Source of the DNA: Marinobacter azerbaijanicus
GTDB taxonomy: Bacteria > Pseudomonadota > Gammaproteobacteria > Pseudomonadales > Oleiphilaceae
Assembly: GCF_030250645.1 (NCBI RefSeq)
Contig: NZ_JASSVS010000008.1
Coordinates: 62,001-126,000, forward strand
DNA: 64,000 bases
Direction of reading: 5' to 3'
Below the pieces are notes generated by a model. The model was not told the origin of the DNA. It did no database searches and saw nothing but the letters and a program-made list of their open reading frames with translations. Below are positions 20,502 to 31,500 of this stretch, in pieces. The translations under genes were made by a program, and so were the position numbers. Positions within the stretch are counted from its first letter, which is position 1. Each line of letters opens with the position of its first letter.

Positions 20502-22358
20502 TTACAGCCTGAAGCGGGATACGAGGTTCTGGAGCTCGCTGCCAAGTCTGGCCAGTTCGTTGCTTGAACTGGCTGTTTGATTGGAGGATGCGGCTGACTG
20601 GTCGGTAACGTCCCGGATACGTGTAATATTCTGGCTGATTTCTTCAGCGACCGATGTCTGTTGCTCTGCTGCAGTGGCAATCTGGTTGTTGTACTGCTTG
20701 CTGTCCTCAACAGCCCGGGCTATGCGCTCTATGGTTTTGCCCGTTGCCGTGGCACGTTCCAGTGTATTGGAGGCCATGGCAGTGCTTGAGCCCATGGCGG
20801 CCACTGAATGGCCCGCGCTATTCTGCAGGGCGGTCACCAGCGTTTCAATTTCCTGGGCGGACGTCTGGGTACGCTGGGCCAGAGAGCGAACCTCATCGGC
20901 AACCACTGCGAAACCGCGCCCCTGCTCACCGGCCCGGGCTGCCTCAATGGCTGCGTTCAGGGCCAGCAGGTTGGTTTGCTCGGCAACGGATTTGATAACG
21001 TCCAGGACAGTTCCGATGTTTGCAGTTTCCTTTTGCAGCCCCTCAATCGTTTCCCTGCTCTGGCTGACTTCTCTGGCGAGATTGTTGACCTGGTCGACGG
21101 TTTCCCTGACCTCACGCTCACCATCGGTTGCCTGGCTGGCAGCGTCCGTTGCCACTTCAAGGGCCTGCTCGGCGCTTTTTGCAATTTCGGCCACGGTCGC
21201 GGTCATTTCATTCATGGCCGTGGCGACCTGATCCGTTTCCTGCTTTTGCCGATTGATGCCATCGCTGGTCTGGCTGGTTACGGTTGAAAGCTCTTCGGCC
21301 GATGCCGCGATATTCGTAGCGCCGGATTCTATGCTTCTGACCAGTTCCCGCAAGTTCGTCACCATGGTTGCAAGGGCGGCCATCAGGCGACCGATTTCAT
21401 TGGTTCCGGTGGCATTTATATCGACGGTCAGGTTGCCGGACGCAACCTCCGATGCGGCTGCAACGGCTTCTTTGATTGGGGAGACAATGGCGCGGGTAAT
21501 CAGATAGGCCATCAGTATGCCAAGCACCACAGCAATACCGGTGGCACCGAATATCAGTCCGGAGGCCTGCTGACGATCGGACTCCATTTTTTCGGACTGG
21601 CGTGTCCGGAGATGGTCTGCAGACTTGATTGCGCTCCTGGCGGTGCTGACCATTTCGTCCGATAGCCGGCTTTCGGACTCTGTCAGTGTCACCACGGTCT
21701 GGAAATTACTGACGTAGGTGTCGAGCGCTTCGTTGATCTGGGCCTTTTCTTCATCGGTGATGCTGGCGGATTTCAAAGGTGCCTGGATTCTTTTGGCGTC
21801 GTCCAGATAGGCCTTCACGCTGGCTTCATCGTTCTCGATAAGGAACTTTCGCTCGGACCGGCGCATATCTTCAAACATCGCTGAAGCAAAAAACAGCGAG
21901 CTATGAGCCTTGAGGGAGGATCCAAAGATCCGGGCGCTGGTTTCAAGGCGCGTGAGAGCCTCCTCCCGCACGTTGATATTCTCCTCAACATCTCTCATCA
22001 GTCGCTGATACTGTTTTACCTCAGCCTGAATGCTGCCAAGGATGTCCTTGTCCTCGGTATTGGCCAGCAAGGGTTTGATCTTGTTGGTCAGCTCGAGAAC
22101 GCGATCTCCCTGTGCCCGGGTTCTTGTAACAGCGTCTGCTTCGCCAGTCAGAAGGAAGTTCTTTTCCTCCACACGAGCTTCTGTAAGGCCGGTATTCACC
22201 TGCCCGAGCATGGCAACGATGTTTGACCTCTGGCTATATCTGTCCAGAGCCCGGTCACCAACCACACCCACCACAATGGTCAGCAGCAGCAGGATGGAGA
22301 AGCCGCCCGCCAGTCTGGTGCGTATAGTCATGTTGGTGAAAAGTTCCGGAAAGCGCAT
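20502..22358 (-). CDS. Methyl-accepting chemotaxis protein with HBM-like sensor
   Basis: Chemoreceptor of 618 aa from ATG 22358, chosen because GAGGA lies 12 bases upstream; the frame can also start at 22421. Membrane segment 1 is about residues 12-34. The periplasmic all-helical region of about 245 residues has two repeats of an Arg-x-Glu-(K/R)-(N/K)-Phe-Leu type motif ([10 protein letters not shown] and RRSERKFLI), which points to a helical bimodular (HBM) sensor of the kind known for organic acids. Membrane segment 2 is about 270-292, then HAMP, and a signalling domain with the conserved tip ([20 protein letters not shown]) near residue 462. Ligand unknown. Confidence 0.93.
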   Translation of the reverse strand: MRFPELFTNMTIRTRLAGGFSILLLLTIVVGVVGDRALDRYSQRSNIVAMLGQVNTGLTEARVEEKNFLLTGEADAVTRTRAQGDRVLELTNKIKPLLANTEDKDILGSIQAEVKQYQRLMRDVEENINVREEALTRLETSARIFGSSLKAHSSLFFASAMFEDMRRSERKFLIENDEASVKAYLDDAKRIQAPLKSASITDEEKAQINEALDTYVSNFQTVVTLTESESRLSDEMVSTARSAIKSADHLRTRQSEKMESDRQQASGLIFGATGIAVVLGILMAYLITRAIVSPIKEAVAAASEVASGNLTVDINATGTNEIGRLMAALATMVTNLRELVRSIESGATNIAASAEELSTVTSQTSDGINRQKQETDQVATAMNEMTATVAEIAKSAEQALEVATDAASQATDGEREVRETVDQVNNLAREVSQSRETIEGLQKETANIGTVLDVIKSVAEQTNLLALNAAIEAARAGEQGRGFAVVADEVRSLAQRTQTSAQEIETLVTALQNSAGHSVAAMGSSTAMASNTLERATATGKTIERIARAVEDSKQYNNQIATAAEQQTSVAEEISQNITRIRDVTDQSAASSNQTASSSNELARLGSELQNLVSRFRL

Positions 22359-22491
22359 TGTTATATTTCCTCGGATTTGGGATTTGCCAGCCATACCTCT
22401 ACGCTTGCGGGCCCGGATCAAAAGCGGGGGGCGCTTTTCCGATACGCGATGGAGAGTAAAGGTGGAATTTAATTGACTTATATTAAGGCGG

Positions 22492-22518
22492 TTTACGGCT
22501 GCGTATTCCAGAACTTTA
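22492..22518 (-). promoter_or_regulatory. Sigma-28 (FliA)-like promoter of second chemoreceptor gene
   Basis: On the minus strand TAAAGTTC, an 11-base spacer, then GCCGTAAA. This matches the flagellar consensus TAAAGTTT, 11, GCCGATAA at 13 of 16 positions, with exact spacing. It lies 134 bp upstream of the chemoreceptor ATG at 22358. Confidence 0.6.
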
Positions 22519-22605
22519 CAGTTACAGTTGATTGCGGGATGTTTTATACGTGATACGGAAAGAGGGGCCTCCAGACCTGAGCGCTATCAGAAAGAGGCCA
22601 ACTGT

Positions 22606-23142
22606 TTACCACATCAGGTCGTCAGGGATCTCATAACCCGCGTAGGGGTCATCTTCTCCCACATCGTCTTTCTTGCGGTCGTGAAGGACAACCACGGCGC
22701 TTTCATCGCGCTCCATGATCTTTCTGGCAACGCCTTCAGCCACGATCTCGTAATTGTCGTTGACATAAACAATCGCCAGTCGACCACGTGAGAGCTGGTC
22801 AACCATGGTGTCATCCACAAGGATCTTCTTGATCTTTTTGTCGTGTACAAACTGGTAGGAAGTCTCACCCCGGGCCCGGTCAAGTCGATTGGTCTCCACG
22901 AGCTGCCGAATCTGCGCCTGTATGGCCTTTTTCTCGGCTTCTTTCTGGCGCTGCAGGTTGAGCTGCCGGTCGCGCTCTGCCTTTTCTTCCCGTGCCTGAC
23001 GGGCGCGGACCTCTGCTTCATTGACTTCGACAGTGCCCTTGGGTTGTTGCTTGCGCTTCTTGTGCTTCTCGTTGCGAATGGCCTTGGCCTTTTTTTCATC
23101 GGCCAGGCCGGCTTTTAAAAGCTGATCCTGTAGTGATGGCAT
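22606..23142 (-). CDS. DUF2058 family protein (YaiL-like)
   Basis: 178 aa. The N-terminus MPSLQDQLLKAGLADEKKAK and the Lys/Arg/Glu-rich coiled-coil stretch (about residues 20-80) are typical of DUF2058, sometimes annotated as nucleoprotein or polynucleotide-associated enzyme. The C-terminal half has the conserved stretches YQFVHDKKIKKILVD and GRLAIVYVNDNYEIV and ends in an acidic tail (DDVGEDDPYAGYEIPDDLMW). The charge pattern suggests nucleic-acid or ribosome association, but function is not established. Divergent from dbpA across about 100 bp. Confidence 0.85.
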   Translation of the reverse strand: MPSLQDQLLKAGLADEKKAKAIRNEKHKKRKQQPKGTVEVNEAEVRARQAREEKAERDRQLNLQRQKEAEKKAIQAQIRQLVETNRLDRARGETSYQFVHDKKIKKILVDDTMVDQLSRGRLAIVYVNDNYEIVAEGVARKIMERDESAVVVLHDRKKDDVGEDDPYAGYEIPDDLMW

Positions 23143-23246
23143 TCAATGCTCCGTGACGGTTTGCTATTTCTGGTAAACTGTCTTCAGTATACGCCCGGAA
23201 TCGTCGCGGTCGAACCCATCCCTTATTGTTACCTCCAGGAATTCAT

Positions 23247-24620
23247 ATGCCGTCATTCAGTCAGCTGGGTCTTTCCCGGCCAATGCTCGATAACCTGTCG
23301 AGACTTGGCTTCGAAAACCCCACACCCATCCAGACCGGCGCCCTGCCTCACGCGCTGGAGGGCCGTGATCTGATCGCTATGGCGCAGACAGGCAGCGGCA
23401 AGACGGCTGCGTTTGGTATCCCTCTGGTGGAGAACCTTCAACCTCGCAGGTTTGCAGTTCAGGGGTTGGTGCTTTGCCCAACCCGTGAACTGGCGGATCA
23501 GGTTGCCAAATCGCTGCGGGAGCTGGCCGTTGCCCGGGATAATGTGAAGATCCTGTCTCTGTGTGGCGGCGTCTCCATCGGTCCGCAGATCGGGTCGCTC
23601 AGCCATGGCGCCCACATCGTGGTAGGGACCCCGGGGCGGATTCAGGATCATCTCCGCAAAGGCACATTAAAGCTGGACCAGCTTAAGACGCTGGTTCTGG
23701 ATGAGGCAGACCGGATGCTGGATATGGGCTTCCAGGATGCGGTCGAAGACATTATTGGCCAGGCGCCGGTGAAGAGGCAGACCCTGATGTTTTCAGCTAC
23801 CTGGCCGGAAAATATCCGCAAGCTCAGCGAGCAATATCAGAGCAACCCGGTGGATGTGCGAATCGACAGCCAGGCCGTCGATTCCGATATTAGCGAGCGG
23901 TTCTATGAAATAGCACCGGGGCAGCAGGTTCAGGCACTGGCCGCCTTGCTGTCGCTGCATCAACCGGCGTCCTGCATTGCCTTCTGTACCCGCAAGCAGC
24001 AATGCGATGAGATAGCCGGCGAGCTGAATGCACTCGGATTTGCGGCGCTGCCCCTGCACGGAGACCTGGAGCAGAGAGACCGTGACAGTGTTCTGGTGCG
24101 TTTTGGCAACCAGAGCTGCTCAGTACTTGTGGCGACCGATGTTGCAGCCCGGGGGCTGGATATCAAATCCCTGCCGCTGGTGGTGAATGTTGAGCCGGCC
24201 CGGGATCCTGAAGTGCACACACACCGTGTGGGAAGGACTGGTCGTGCGGGGGAGCAGGGACTGGCAGTCACATTCTGTACCCCATCGCAGGCCCACAAGA
24301 TCAATCGGCTGGAGGCGGCGCGCAAACAGTCCGTAGAGTGGGGCAATACCAGTGAGCTGTTGGCCACCCCGCTGCGGCCTGCCAATCCTGCGATGAAAAC
24401 CCTGTGTATTGCCGGCGGAAGGAAAGACAAGGTCAGGCCCGGGGATGTCCTCGGAGCTCTCACCGGCGAGGCCGGGCTTCCGGGTAAGGTAGTCGGCAAG
24501 ATTGATCTCTTTGATTTTCAATGCTTTGTCGCTGTTGAGAAAGATTCAGCGGCTACAGCCCTTAAAAGGTTGGAGCAAGGTCGCATCAAAGGCCGAAAAA
24601 TGCGTGTACGTTATGCATGA
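23247..24620 (+). CDS. dbpA: ATP-dependent RNA helicase DbpA
   Basis: DEAD-box helicase that acts on 23S rRNA helix 92 during 50S assembly. The order of motifs is complete: Q motif (FENPTPIQTGALP), Walker A AQTGSGKT near residue 48, PTRELA, DEAD near residue 152, FSAT, and the C-terminal helicase motif HRVGRTGRAG. The last 75 residues (KDKVRPGDVLGALTGEAGLPGKVVGKIDLF) form the DbpA RNA-binding domain that recognises hairpin 92. ATG 23247 has AGGA 6 bases upstream; the upstream in-frame start at 23226 is unlikely. 457 aa. Confidence 0.95.
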   Translation: MPSFSQLGLSRPMLDNLSRLGFENPTPIQTGALPHALEGRDLIAMAQTGSGKTAAFGIPLVENLQPRRFAVQGLVLCPTRELADQVAKSLRELAVARDNVKILSLCGGVSIGPQIGSLSHGAHIVVGTPGRIQDHLRKGTLKLDQLKTLVLDEADRMLDMGFQDAVEDIIGQAPVKRQTLMFSATWPENIRKLSEQYQSNPVDVRIDSQAVDSDISERFYEIAPGQQVQALAALLSLHQPASCIAFCTRKQQCDEIAGELNALGFAALPLHGDLEQRDRDSVLVRFGNQSCSVLVATDVAARGLDIKSLPLVVNVEPARDPEVHTHRVGRTGRAGEQGLAVTFCTPSQAHKINRLEAARKQSVEWGNTSELLATPLRPANPAMKTLCIAGGRKDKVRPGDVLGALTGEAGLPGKVVGKIDLFDFQCFVAVEKDSAATALKRLEQGRIKGRKMRVRYA

Positions 24621-24835
24621 ATGAGAATTGATTTTAACTGCCCGGAGCCTGTCAGTATGGGCCGGGGAGCTCGGAAACCACCTATTGAAACCTGCAATTA
24701 GGTTGCCCGGTGGTTCGGAAAACGGTAAATTACGCGGGATTTTGTCTTCCGTAACGCCTGCATTGTGGGTTCGCCCCACCGGATATGCCTGGCAAATCGG
24801 GAAAATCAACAACTCAATACAGGTAGCTATTCGCT
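24621..24835 (+). other. Leader/intergenic region upstream of oadGAB
   Basis: 215 bp without a gene. A nested inverted repeat is visible: ACCACC (about 24679) with GGTGGT (about 24709), enclosing AACCT/AGGTT. It could be a transcribed leader structure or the dbpA terminator (no T tract). No known riboswitch was recognised. Confidence 0.35.
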
Positions 24836-25087
24836 ATGAATGAGCTGATGTCACAAGCCGTTGATCTGATGATCGCTGGCATGGGGTTCGTGTTCGTGTT
24901 CCTGATTATTCTGGTGTTCGCGACCGGCCTGATGTCCAAATTGATCAGACGGTTTGCGCCGCCAGAGCCGGCAACCCCGGCCAGAACGCCACGTGCCAAG
25001 CCGAAGGCGCCCGCGTCGGTTGATCCTGACACCGCCGAGGCCATCAAGAAGGCGATTGCACAATTCCGGTCACGCCACAAGAAGTGA
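24836..25087 (+). CDS. oadG: Oxaloacetate decarboxylase gamma chain
   Basis: Small membrane subunit (83 aa) that holds the sodium-pumping decarboxylase together and carries a zinc-binding C-terminus in characterised enzymes. One N-terminal membrane helix (residues 10-32), then a Pro/Ala-rich linker (APPEPATPARTPRAKPKAPA) and a short C-terminal helix ending AQFRSRHKK. First gene of oadGAB, with 41 bp to oadA. Confidence 0.88.
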   Translation: MNELMSQAVDLMIAGMGFVFVFLIILVFATGLMSKLIRRFAPPEPATPARTPRAKPKAPASVDPDTAEAIKKAIAQFRSRHKK

Positions 25088-25128
25088 CCCGGTAGAAGAT
25101 TAGAACCTTTAAACAGAAGGCTGACACG

Positions 25129-26916
25129 ATGACTGACACAAAGAAACCGCTGGGGATTACGGACGTTATTCTGCGTGACGCCCACCAGTCCCTGCTGGCC
25201 ACCCGTATGCGGCTGGATGACATGCTGCCCATTGCCGAGAAGCTGGACAAGGTAGGCTTCTGGTCTCTGGAATCCTGGGGTGGAGCTACCTTTGACTCCT
25301 GCATTCGCTATCTGGGCGAGGACCCGTGGGAGCGTATTCGTGAGCTGAAAAAAGCCATGCCCAATACCCAGCAGCAGATGCTTCTGCGTGGCCAGAACCT
25401 GCTGGGCTACCGGCATTACGCGGATGATGTAGTGGACCGTTTCTGTGAGCGTGCCGCTGAAAACGGCGTCGACGTGTTCCGTATTTTCGACGCGATGAAC
25501 GATCCCCGTAACCTGGATCGCGCCATCAAGGCCGTTCGCAAGACTGGCAAGCATGCCCAGGGCACCATCGCCTACACCACCAGCCCGGTACACACCATCG
25601 AGATGTGGGTTGAGCTGGCGAAGGAAGTCGCCGACATGGGCGCGGATTCCATCGCGATCAAGGACATGGCGGGTATTCTCAAGCCTTATGTCGCTTTTGA
25701 TCTGGTCAGCCGTCTGAAGAAAGAGCTGGATATCCCGATTCACATGCAGTGCCACGCGACCACTGGCATGTCGACAGCCACCGCTATCAAGGCAGCAGAA
25801 GCGGGTATTGATAACGTCGATACCGCTATTTCCTCCATGAGCATGACTTACGGCCACTCGCCCACCGAGGCCGTGGTTGCGATTCTTGAAGGTACTGACC
25901 GTGATACCGGTCTGGACCTGAACCTGCTCGAAGAGATCGCCAGCTACTTCCGTCAGGTACGTAAGAAGTACGCGAAGTTTGAAGGCAGCCTCCGTGGTAC
26001 CGATTCCCGCATTCTGATTGCCCAGGTGCCGGGTGGCATGCTGACCAACATGGAGAACCAGCTGCGCGAGCAGAACGCAAGCGACAAGTTCGACCAGGTT
26101 CTGGACGAGATTCCCAAGGTTCGCGAAGACCTGGGCTTCATCCCGCTGGTTACGCCGACTTCCCAGATCGTGGGCACCCAGGCGGTACTGAACGTTCTGA
26201 CCGGTGAGCGCTACAAGTCCATCTCCAAGGAAACGGCTGCAATCCTGAAAGGTGAGTACGGTGCTGCACCGGCGCCAATGAACAAGGAGCTGCAGGACCG
26301 TGTTCTGGACGGAAAAGAGCCAGTTACCTGCCGTCCGGCCGATCTGATTGAGCCGGAAATGGACAAGCTCACCGAAGAGCTGGAGAAATTGGCTGGAGAG
26401 AAGAACATCAGGCTGGCGGAGAACACCGTTGATGATGTTCTGACCTACGCCCTGTTCCCCCAGATTGGTCTCAAGTTCCTGGAAAACCGGGATAACCCGG
26501 ATGCGTTTGAGCCGGTCCCAACAGCGGAAGATGCAGCGCCCGCCAAAAAGGCTGGTGGCCCTGAGACCTACACCGTTGAGGTAAACGGCAAGAAGTACGT
26601 GGTTGCCGTTTCCGAAGGTGGCGAGATCACCCAGATCCAGGGTGAGGGCGGTGCTGCCTCTGCGCCAGCTGCCTCCCCCGCTCCGGCTCCTGCTGCCGGT
26701 GACGGTGAGCCTGTGCTGGCGCCGCTGGGCGGCAACATATTCAAGGTTCTGGTTTCTCCTGGTGATGCCGTGGAAGAGGGCGATGTGCTGATTATCCTCG
26801 AGGCCATGAAGATGGAAACCGAGGTTCGCGCACCGAAAGCCGGTACGATCGGCGAAGTCTTCATCAAGGTCGGTGATGCCGTCTCCCCTGATGACGAAAT
26901 GCTGACAATCGCATAA
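25129..26916 (+). CDS. oadA: Oxaloacetate decarboxylase alpha chain
   Basis: Cytoplasmic carboxyltransferase/biotin carrier subunit that moves CO2 from oxaloacetate to biotin. The N-terminal TIM-barrel domain has the metal and substrate motifs [13 protein letters not shown] and [11 protein letters not shown]. An association domain is followed by a Pro/Ala-rich linker (about 505-525) and a biotinyl domain with [12 protein letters not shown]; Lys561 is the biotin site. 595 aa, normal length. CO2 is released from biotin by oadB with sodium export. The same fold occurs in pyruvate carboxylase B subunits, but the flanking oadG and oadB settle the assignment. Confidence 0.95.
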   Translation: MTDTKKPLGITDVILRDAHQSLLATRMRLDDMLPIAEKLDKVGFWSLESWGGATFDSCIRYLGEDPWERIRELKKAMPNTQQQMLLRGQNLLGYRHYADDVVDRFCERAAENGVDVFRIFDAMNDPRNLDRAIKAVRKTGKHAQGTIAYTTSPVHTIEMWVELAKEVADMGADSIAIKDMAGILKPYVAFDLVSRLKKELDIPIHMQCHATTGMSTATAIKAAEAGIDNVDTAISSMSMTYGHSPTEAVVAILEGTDRDTGLDLNLLEEIASYFRQVRKKYAKFEGSLRGTDSRILIAQVPGGMLTNMENQLREQNASDKFDQVLDEIPKVREDLGFIPLVTPTSQIVGTQAVLNVLTGERYKSISKETAAILKGEYGAAPAPMNKELQDRVLDGKEPVTCRPADLIEPEMDKLTEELEKLAGEKNIRLAENTVDDVLTYALFPQIGLKFLENRDNPDAFEPVPTAEDAAPAKKAGGPETYTVEVNGKKYVVAVSEGGEITQIQGEGGAASAPAASPAPAPAAGDGEPVLAPLGGNIFKVLVSPGDAVEEGDVLIILEAMKMETEVRAPKAGTIGEVFIKVGDAVSPDDEMLTIA

Positions 26917-26929
26917 GGGCCAGCATTCC

Positions 26930-28264
26930 ATGGATAAATTAATGACACTCTGGACAGGTAGTGGCCTGTTCAACATCGAGCTCGGCCAGGTGATCATGAT
27001 CGCCATTGGCCTGTTGCTTCTCTATCTTGCGATCAACAAGAAATTTGAGCCGTTGCTTCTGGTACCCATCGGGTTCGGCGGCATTCTGGCGAATATTCCG
27101 GAGGCAGGGCTTGCCCTGACTGCGGCGGAAAATGCCATTCACTTCGCCTTGAAGAGCGAGTCAACGCAGATTCTGGCTGCGCTGGCCTCGCCGCTGGATA
27201 TCGCTTATCAGGCCGGGCAGGCAGTAACGCCTGAGCTTAAGGAAGCCTTCAAGCAGGCCGTTAAGGAGGCGAGCTACTCTGAAATGGCGATGGCAAATTC
27301 CCTAGCCCAGGACTTCGGTTACGGCAATGGCATGCTGTATAACTTCTACTCCGTGATTATTGGCAGCACCGTCGGGCCTCTGCTGATCTTCATGGGTGTG
27401 GGTGCGATGACGGATTTCGGCCCTTTGCTGGCTAATCCCAAGACCCTGCTGCTGGGTGCCGCTGCTCAATTCGGTATCTTTGGTACGGTGATTGGTGCCG
27501 CGCTGCTGGACTGGGCCGGGATTCTGGACTTCACCATTCTGGAAGCGGCTGCCATCGGTATCATCGGTGGTGCAGATGGCCCCACGTCCATCTATGTATC
27601 AAGCGTCCTGGCGCCGCACCTTCTGGGTGCCATTGCGGTCTCCGCCTATGCTTACATGGCGCTGGTTCCGATGATTCAGCCGCCGATCATGAAGGCGCTG
27701 ACCAGCCAGAAAGAGCGGGCCATCAAGATGTCCCAGCTCCGCCCGGTGAGCAAGCAGGAAAAGATCATCTTCCCGCTGGTGGTTCTGATTGCGGTGGTTC
27801 TGTTCCTGCCGGATGCGGCTCCGCTGTTGGGTATGTTCACCTTCGGTAACCTGATGCGTGAGTGTGGCGTGGTGGAGCGTCTGAGCGACACTGCACAGAA
27901 TGCGCTGATCAACATCGTGACCATTTTCCTGGGGCTGTCGGTTGGCTCCAAGCTGATGGCGGACAAGTTCCTGGATGCTCAGACACTGGGTATCCTGGGC
28001 CTGGGTATCGTGGCCTTTGGTGTTGGTACGGCAACCGGTATTCTGATGGCTAAGGTGATGAACAAGTTCACCAGTGAACCCATCAACCCGTTGATCGGTT
28101 CTGCCGGTGTGTCTGCGGTGCCGATGGCAGCGCGGGTGTCCAACAAGGTTGGTCTTGAGGCGAACCCGCACAACTTCCTGCTGATGCACGCTATGGGCCC
28201 GAACGTGGCCGGCGTTATCGGCTCTGCGGTCGCTGCCGGTGTAATGATCAAGCTTCTGGGCTGA
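26930..28264 (+). CDS. oadB: Oxaloacetate decarboxylase beta chain (sodium pump)
   Basis: Membrane subunit that decarboxylates carboxybiotin and exports sodium ions. 444 aa with about ten hydrophobic segments. The conserved region with the sodium-site motif [20 protein letters not shown] lies near residues 210-230, and [20 protein letters not shown] near 385-405. The N-terminus ([14 protein letters not shown]) fits the family. It follows oadA by 13 bp and ends at a strong terminator, so the operon is oadG-oadA-oadB. Confidence 0.95.
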   Translation: MDKLMTLWTGSGLFNIELGQVIMIAIGLLLLYLAINKKFEPLLLVPIGFGGILANIPEAGLALTAAENAIHFALKSESTQILAALASPLDIAYQAGQAVTPELKEAFKQAVKEASYSEMAMANSLAQDFGYGNGMLYNFYSVIIGSTVGPLLIFMGVGAMTDFGPLLANPKTLLLGAAAQFGIFGTVIGAALLDWAGILDFTILEAAAIGIIGGADGPTSIYVSSVLAPHLLGAIAVSAYAYMALVPMIQPPIMKALTSQKERAIKMSQLRPVSKQEKIIFPLVVLIAVVLFLPDAAPLLGMFTFGNLMRECGVVERLSDTAQNALINIVTIFLGLSVGSKLMADKFLDAQTLGILGLGIVAFGVGTATGILMAKVMNKFTSEPINPLIGSAGVSAVPMAARVSNKVGLEANPHNFLLMHAMGPNVAGVIGSAVAAGVMIKLLG

Positions 28265-28289
28265 TCGTTTCACTTTTGTGAATAAGGAG

Positions 28290-28313
28290 ACCCCGCTTTG
28301 GCGGGGTTTTCTT
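28290..28313 (+). terminator. Intrinsic terminator of oadGAB
   Basis: ACCCCGC, loop TTTG, GCGGGGT, then TTTTCTTG. Classical rho-independent terminator 26 bp after the oadB stop. Confidence 0.9.
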
Positions 28314-28342
28314 GTTTTTGCAGACTGTGGATTTTGGTGGTG

Positions 28343-28452
28343 GCGCCATTGCGGAGGCCCTTTCCAGGAAACGCTACAAGCACATCCATGTGCGCTTGAC
28401 TCCGGCCGTCCCTGGCCGGAGACATTCCTGGAAAGGGCCTCCGCAATGGCGC
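28343..28452. repeat. Large three-way-junction hairpin element
   Basis: A perfect 28-bp inverted repeat: left arm 28343-28370 (starts GCGCCATTGCGGAGG), right arm 28425-28452. Short outer arms CTGTGG (28325-28330) and CCACAG (28461-28466) also pair. The 54-base inner region forms two hairpins, CACAT/ATGTG around CC and CTCCGGCC/GGCCGGAG around GTCCCT (28399-28420). No coding sequence. It sits between the oad terminator and the 3' end of dnaE2. Confidence 0.8.
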
Positions 28453-28498
28453 TTCGAACTCCACAGTTACCGCCTAATACCCCCTCCCTTTATCGTAG

Positions 28499-28526
28499 GT
28501 CGGATTAGGCGAAGCCGTAATCCGAC
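28499..28526. repeat. Short palindromic intergenic repeat
   Basis: GTCGGATTA and TAATCCGAC separated by GGCGAAGCCG, itself nearly symmetric. This GTCGGATTAGGCG-type palindrome is a common dispersed repeat in proteobacterial genomes as I remember them. It lies just 3' of dnaE2. Confidence 0.55.
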
Positions 28527-28529
28527 AAA

Positions 28530-31500
28530 CTAATGAAAATCCCGTGAATTAACGGGCAAGGTTTGAATCAAATGACTCAAATCCGACAACCTCCCCGCCA
28601 TCACATGAACAATATCCCCCTCTCTCTCCAAAACACCCTTCACATGTAACAACCTCGCCGTTATCAACGGTTTCCGCTGCCGCCGTGCCGTTTCCAGCCA
28701 CACCACTACGTTAACGTTACCGGTTTCATCCTCCAGAGTGACAAAGGTAACGCCGGAGGCGGAGCCTGGGCGTTGGCGGCCGGTGACCAGGCCGGCAACC
28801 TGGACGGGCCGGCCCGGCTGGATGGCTTTTAACTGTTCGGCGCTGAGGCAGAATTTCAGGTGCCCCTGTTCGCGGAGCAGGGCCAGGGGGTGGCGTTGCA
28901 GGGTCAGGCCCTGGCTGGCGTAGTCGGCGAGTACGTTCTGGCCTTCCGTGGGTTCTGGCAAGTTTACGCAGGTGATGTCCGGCAGGTAGTCGGTGCTGCT
29001 TTCGGCAGCTGTTTCAGCAATAAAGAGTTCGGTGGGTTGTTCGTGGCCGAGGAGTTGCCAGTAGGCCTGGTGGCGGTTGGCGGTGAAGTCCGGCATGGCG
29101 TTGGCGCCGGCGAGGAGTTCCATGTCCCGCTGGTTCAGGCCCGCCAGGCGGCGGAGTTCGTCGGTGGTGCGGTAGCCCTGTAGCGGGCGCTTTTGGCAGA
29201 GTTGTTCAGCGCCTTTGGTGGACAGGCCCTGTATCAGCCTCAGGCCCAGTCGCAGGTGGCGGCCGGGGCCCTCCAGTGTATGGTCCCAGTTGCTATAATT
29301 CACATCCGGTGGCAGCACGGTGACGTCATGGCGGCGGGCGTCCTGAACCAGTTGGGAGGGTGAGTAGAATCCCATGGGCTGGCTGTTGAGCAGGGCGCAG
29401 TAGAAAGCAGCCGGATAGTGGCGCTTGATCCAGGAGGACACATACACTAGCAGTGCAAAGCTGGCGGCATGGGATTCCGGGAAGCCGTAACCGCCGAAGC
29501 CGCAGATCTGCAGGTATAGCCGTTCAGCAAAATCGGCATCGTGGCCTCTTTCCAGCATGCCGTTGACGAGTTTGTCCCGGAAGGGGGTCAAATCACCGTG
29601 GGACTTCCAGGCGGCCATGGCGCGGCGGAGCTGGTCGGCTTCACCGGCAGAAAAGCCGGCGGCTACCATGGCCAGTTTGATCACCTGTTCCTGAAAGATG
29701 GGTACGCCCAGGGTACGCTCAAGAACTTTCCGCACGGCGTCGTTGGGGTACTCGACCGGTTCCAGCCCGTGTTTGCGCCGTAAATAGGGGTGAACCATAT
29801 CGCCCTGGATGGGGCCAGGGCGCACAATGGCAACTTCAATCACCAGGTCGTAATACGTTTGCGGTTTCAGGCGTGGCAGCATGTTGATCTGGGCGCGGGA
29901 TTCCACCTGGAAAACGCCGATGCTGTCGCCTCTCTGTAGCATGGCATAGGTGGCGGGGTCTTCCTGGGGGATATCCTGCATGGAAAAAGGGATGCCCTTT
30001 TCCTGGCTGATCAGCGCCAGTGCCTTGCGGATGGCGGTGAGCATGCCCAGGGCAAGTACGTCCACTTTCATCAGGCCCAGGCTTTCCAGGTCGTCCTTGT
30101 CCCACTGGATCACCGTACGGTCAGCCATGGCGGCATTTTCCACCGGTACCAACTCGGCCAGCGGACCGGCGCTGATGACAAAACCGCCCACATGCTGGGA
30201 CAGGTGTCGCGGGAAACCGAGCAGAGTGTTTACCAGGCTAAAGAACTGGTCGGCCACCTTGGGATTGCGGGTGAGATGTTTGTCGAGAATCTGCTGCCGC
30301 CAGTCGCTGGCCCTGTCGCGCCAGTCGATGCCTTCCAGTAATTGCTCCACCATGGCCGGATCAAAGCCCAGGGCCTTGCCCACGTCGCGGATGGCGCTGC
30401 GTGGCCGGTAGCGGATCACGGTGGCGGCCAGGGCGGCCCGTTCACGGCTGTAACGACGGTAGATGTACTGGATAACTTCTTCCCGCCTCTCATGCTCGAA
30501 ATCCACATCGATGTCCGGTGGCTCGTTCCGGTCTTTGGAGATAAAGCGCTCGAACAGCAACTCCACCCGTGCCGGATTAACCTCAGTGATTCCCAGGCAA
30601 TAACACACGGCGGAGTTGGCCGCGGAGCCCCGGCCCTGGCAGAGGATGTCTCTGCTGCGGGCAAAGGCAACGATGTCGTGGATGGTGAGAAAGTAATGCT
30701 CGTACTTCATCTCTGAAATCAGGGCCAGTTCCTTGCGGATCAGTCCCTGAACACTCAAAGGGGTACCTTCAGGGTATCGCCGGCATTCACCTTCGCGGGT
30801 AAGCCGTTTCAGGTATTGCGCCGGTGATTCCCCTTCCGGCACCAGGTCTGGCGGGTATTCATAACGCAGGCTGCCAGGCTCGAAGGTGCATTGCCGGGCA
30901 ATAGCCAGGGTTTCCTTTAGCCAGGCATCCGGGAACAGGCGCTTTAGAACCTGTAGCGGCCGCAGGTAGCGCTCTCCGTTCTGGAACAGGCAGTGGCCTG
31001 CGTTCTCCAGGTTGGTATGGTTGCGAAGTGCAGTGAGCACGTCCTGCAGGGGTTGGCGATTGCGGCTGTGCATGTGCACCTCACCGGTGGCGACCACAGG
31101 GCAACGCAAGTGGTCGGCCAGCCAACGCACGCGGGCCAGTTGCAGTTCTTCCCCGGACTCAAGGGTGCGAGCTGCGGCTATCCAGAGACAGGGGTCAAAC
31201 AGGCGTTGAAGCCACTCGCCGCAGGCCAGGGCCTGATCTGCATTTGCCTCGCCGGGTGAAGGCGGCAACCAGAGGCACAGGCAGTCGCACAGGGTGTGGG
31301 TTTCAATGTCCCGGAAGAACAGATGATACTGGCCTTTTTCCGCCCGGCGGCGCCCTGTGGTGATCAGCTGGCAGAGTTGGCCATATCCCTTACGGGTACG
31401 GGCCAGGAGAATAAAACGAGGGACAGCAGCGCCGGGTGGGGCATCTTCCAGCTCAAACCAGCTACCGGTAATCAGCTTTACCTGGCTTTCTTTCAGTGCC

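Noticed and set aside
24814..27006. 730-codon open frame antisense to oadGAB
   Set aside because: It mirrors the oad genes with no domain or ribosome site of its own.
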